Positions 4,995 through 5,145 of a DNA stretch of 5,145 bases are shown here, piece after piece (the stretch's first letter is position 1; every line of letters begins with the position of its first letter). Source of the stretch: Holosporales bacterium (lineage in GTDB: Bacteria; Pseudomonadota; Alphaproteobacteria; RUG11792); contig JAITTR010000094.1 in the NCBI GenBank assembly GCA_031286725.1, positions 1 through 5,145 of the forward strand, written 5' to 3'. Position numbers and translations under genes: made by a program. Below the pieces are notes generated by a model. That model saw only the letters and a list, made by a program, of their open reading frames with translations, did not search any database and was not told the origin of the DNA.

Positions 4995-5043
4995 GAATAC
5001 AATATAAAGTATACTGTCATACATATACAGTATACAGTATATA
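4995..5043. promoter_or_regulatory. Heptad array C, upstream of parA (candidate operator/centromere)
   Basis: Seven 7-base steps from 4995 read GAATACA, ATATAAA, GTATACT, GTCATAC, ATATACA, GTATACA and GTATATA. It is the longest of the four arrays. It sits 45 bases upstream of the parA start and overlaps the most likely parA promoter region, where TATATT (5006-5001, minus strand) is a possible -10 element. ParA operons are commonly repressed by the RHH partner at such sites. Confidence 0.6.
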
Positions 5044-5111
5044 TTTTAATGCTTTGAAGTTTGAGTAATTTGGAATAATAAAGACAGATAGTTGAAACTA
5101 TTTTTTATTAA

Positions 5112-5139
5112 GTATTCTGTATACAGTATATTGTATACA
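5112..5139. promoter_or_regulatory. Heptad array D (candidate centromere or operator)
   Basis: Four contiguous units, GTATTCT, GTATACA, GTATATT and GTATACA, start at 5112, 5119, 5126 and 5133. This is the cleanest of the arrays. It lies 68 bases beyond array C with no gene between them and ends five bases before the window edge, so it could belong to parS or to a gene further right. Confidence 0.6.
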
Positions 5140-5145
5140 ATCGAG

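Noticed and set aside
1..5145. The window as a complete circular plasmid
   Set aside because: The two ends show no overlap or repeat that would prove circularity, and the oxidoreductase remnant runs off the left edge. The sequence allows but does not show it.
1..5145. tRNA, rRNA, CRISPR array, transposase or insertion sequence
   Set aside because: No cloverleaf-like sequence, rRNA motif, spaced direct-repeat array or transposase coding was seen. The 7-bp arrays are too short in unit to be CRISPR.

Overview
The window looks like plasmid backbone from an obligate intracellular alphaproteobacterium (Rickettsiales or Holosporales type) joined to a small block of cargo. Three things suggest this: a nucleotide transporter of the rickettsial/chlamydial ATP/ADP translocase family, a replication protein built like the DnaA-like proteins of Rickettsia plasmids, and a small ParA close in sequence to those on such plasmids. 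Composition is AT-rich, most strongly at 3800-4300 and after 4980, with a more GC-rich replication gene. The host assignment is inference from remembered protein families, not from a search.

Left part (1-2175), cargo. Positions 1-250 (minus strand, running off the left edge) hold the decayed start of a Gfo/Idh/MocA-type NAD(P)-dependent oxidoreductase. Its Rossmann motif is still readable but the frame carries three stop codons. About 300 bases of AT-rich non-coding DNA follow. Next comes a tlc-type nucleotide transporter (plus strand, to 2065). Its homology begins upstream of the first ATG, where a well-spaced ribosome binding site leads to ATA rather than ATG. A 35-codon reading frame with a strong ribosome binding site follows 2 bases after the transporter stop.

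Middle part (2179-3553), replication. A minus-strand 413-residue protein combines an N-terminal winged-helix region, a lysine/aromatic-rich central region and a C-terminal DnaA-domain-I-like region. Its leader contains a perfect 12-bp inverted repeat with 61-bp spacing, a candidate plus-strand promoter and a hairpin, so a short counter-transcript is possible.

Right part (3554-5145), maintenance. A minus-strand ribbon-helix-helix (RHH) protein, a plus-strand RHH protein with a long polar tail (ParG-like layout) and a minus-strand type Ib ParA ATPase form the stability region. The second RHH gene and parA meet tail to tail with one base between them. Four AT-rich arrays made of contiguous 7-bp units close to GTATACA, each in strict 7-base register, flank these genes at 3866-3900, 3961-3988, 4995-5043 and 5112-5139. 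I read them as operators and/or the partition centromere for one of the RHH proteins, similar in logic to the heptad operators of the Omega protein. This is the most interesting feature of the window.

Working model: the DnaA-like protein starts replication, ParA with the heptad-binding RHH protein segregates the plasmid and represses its own promoters, and the transporter is host-interaction cargo that may be decaying.
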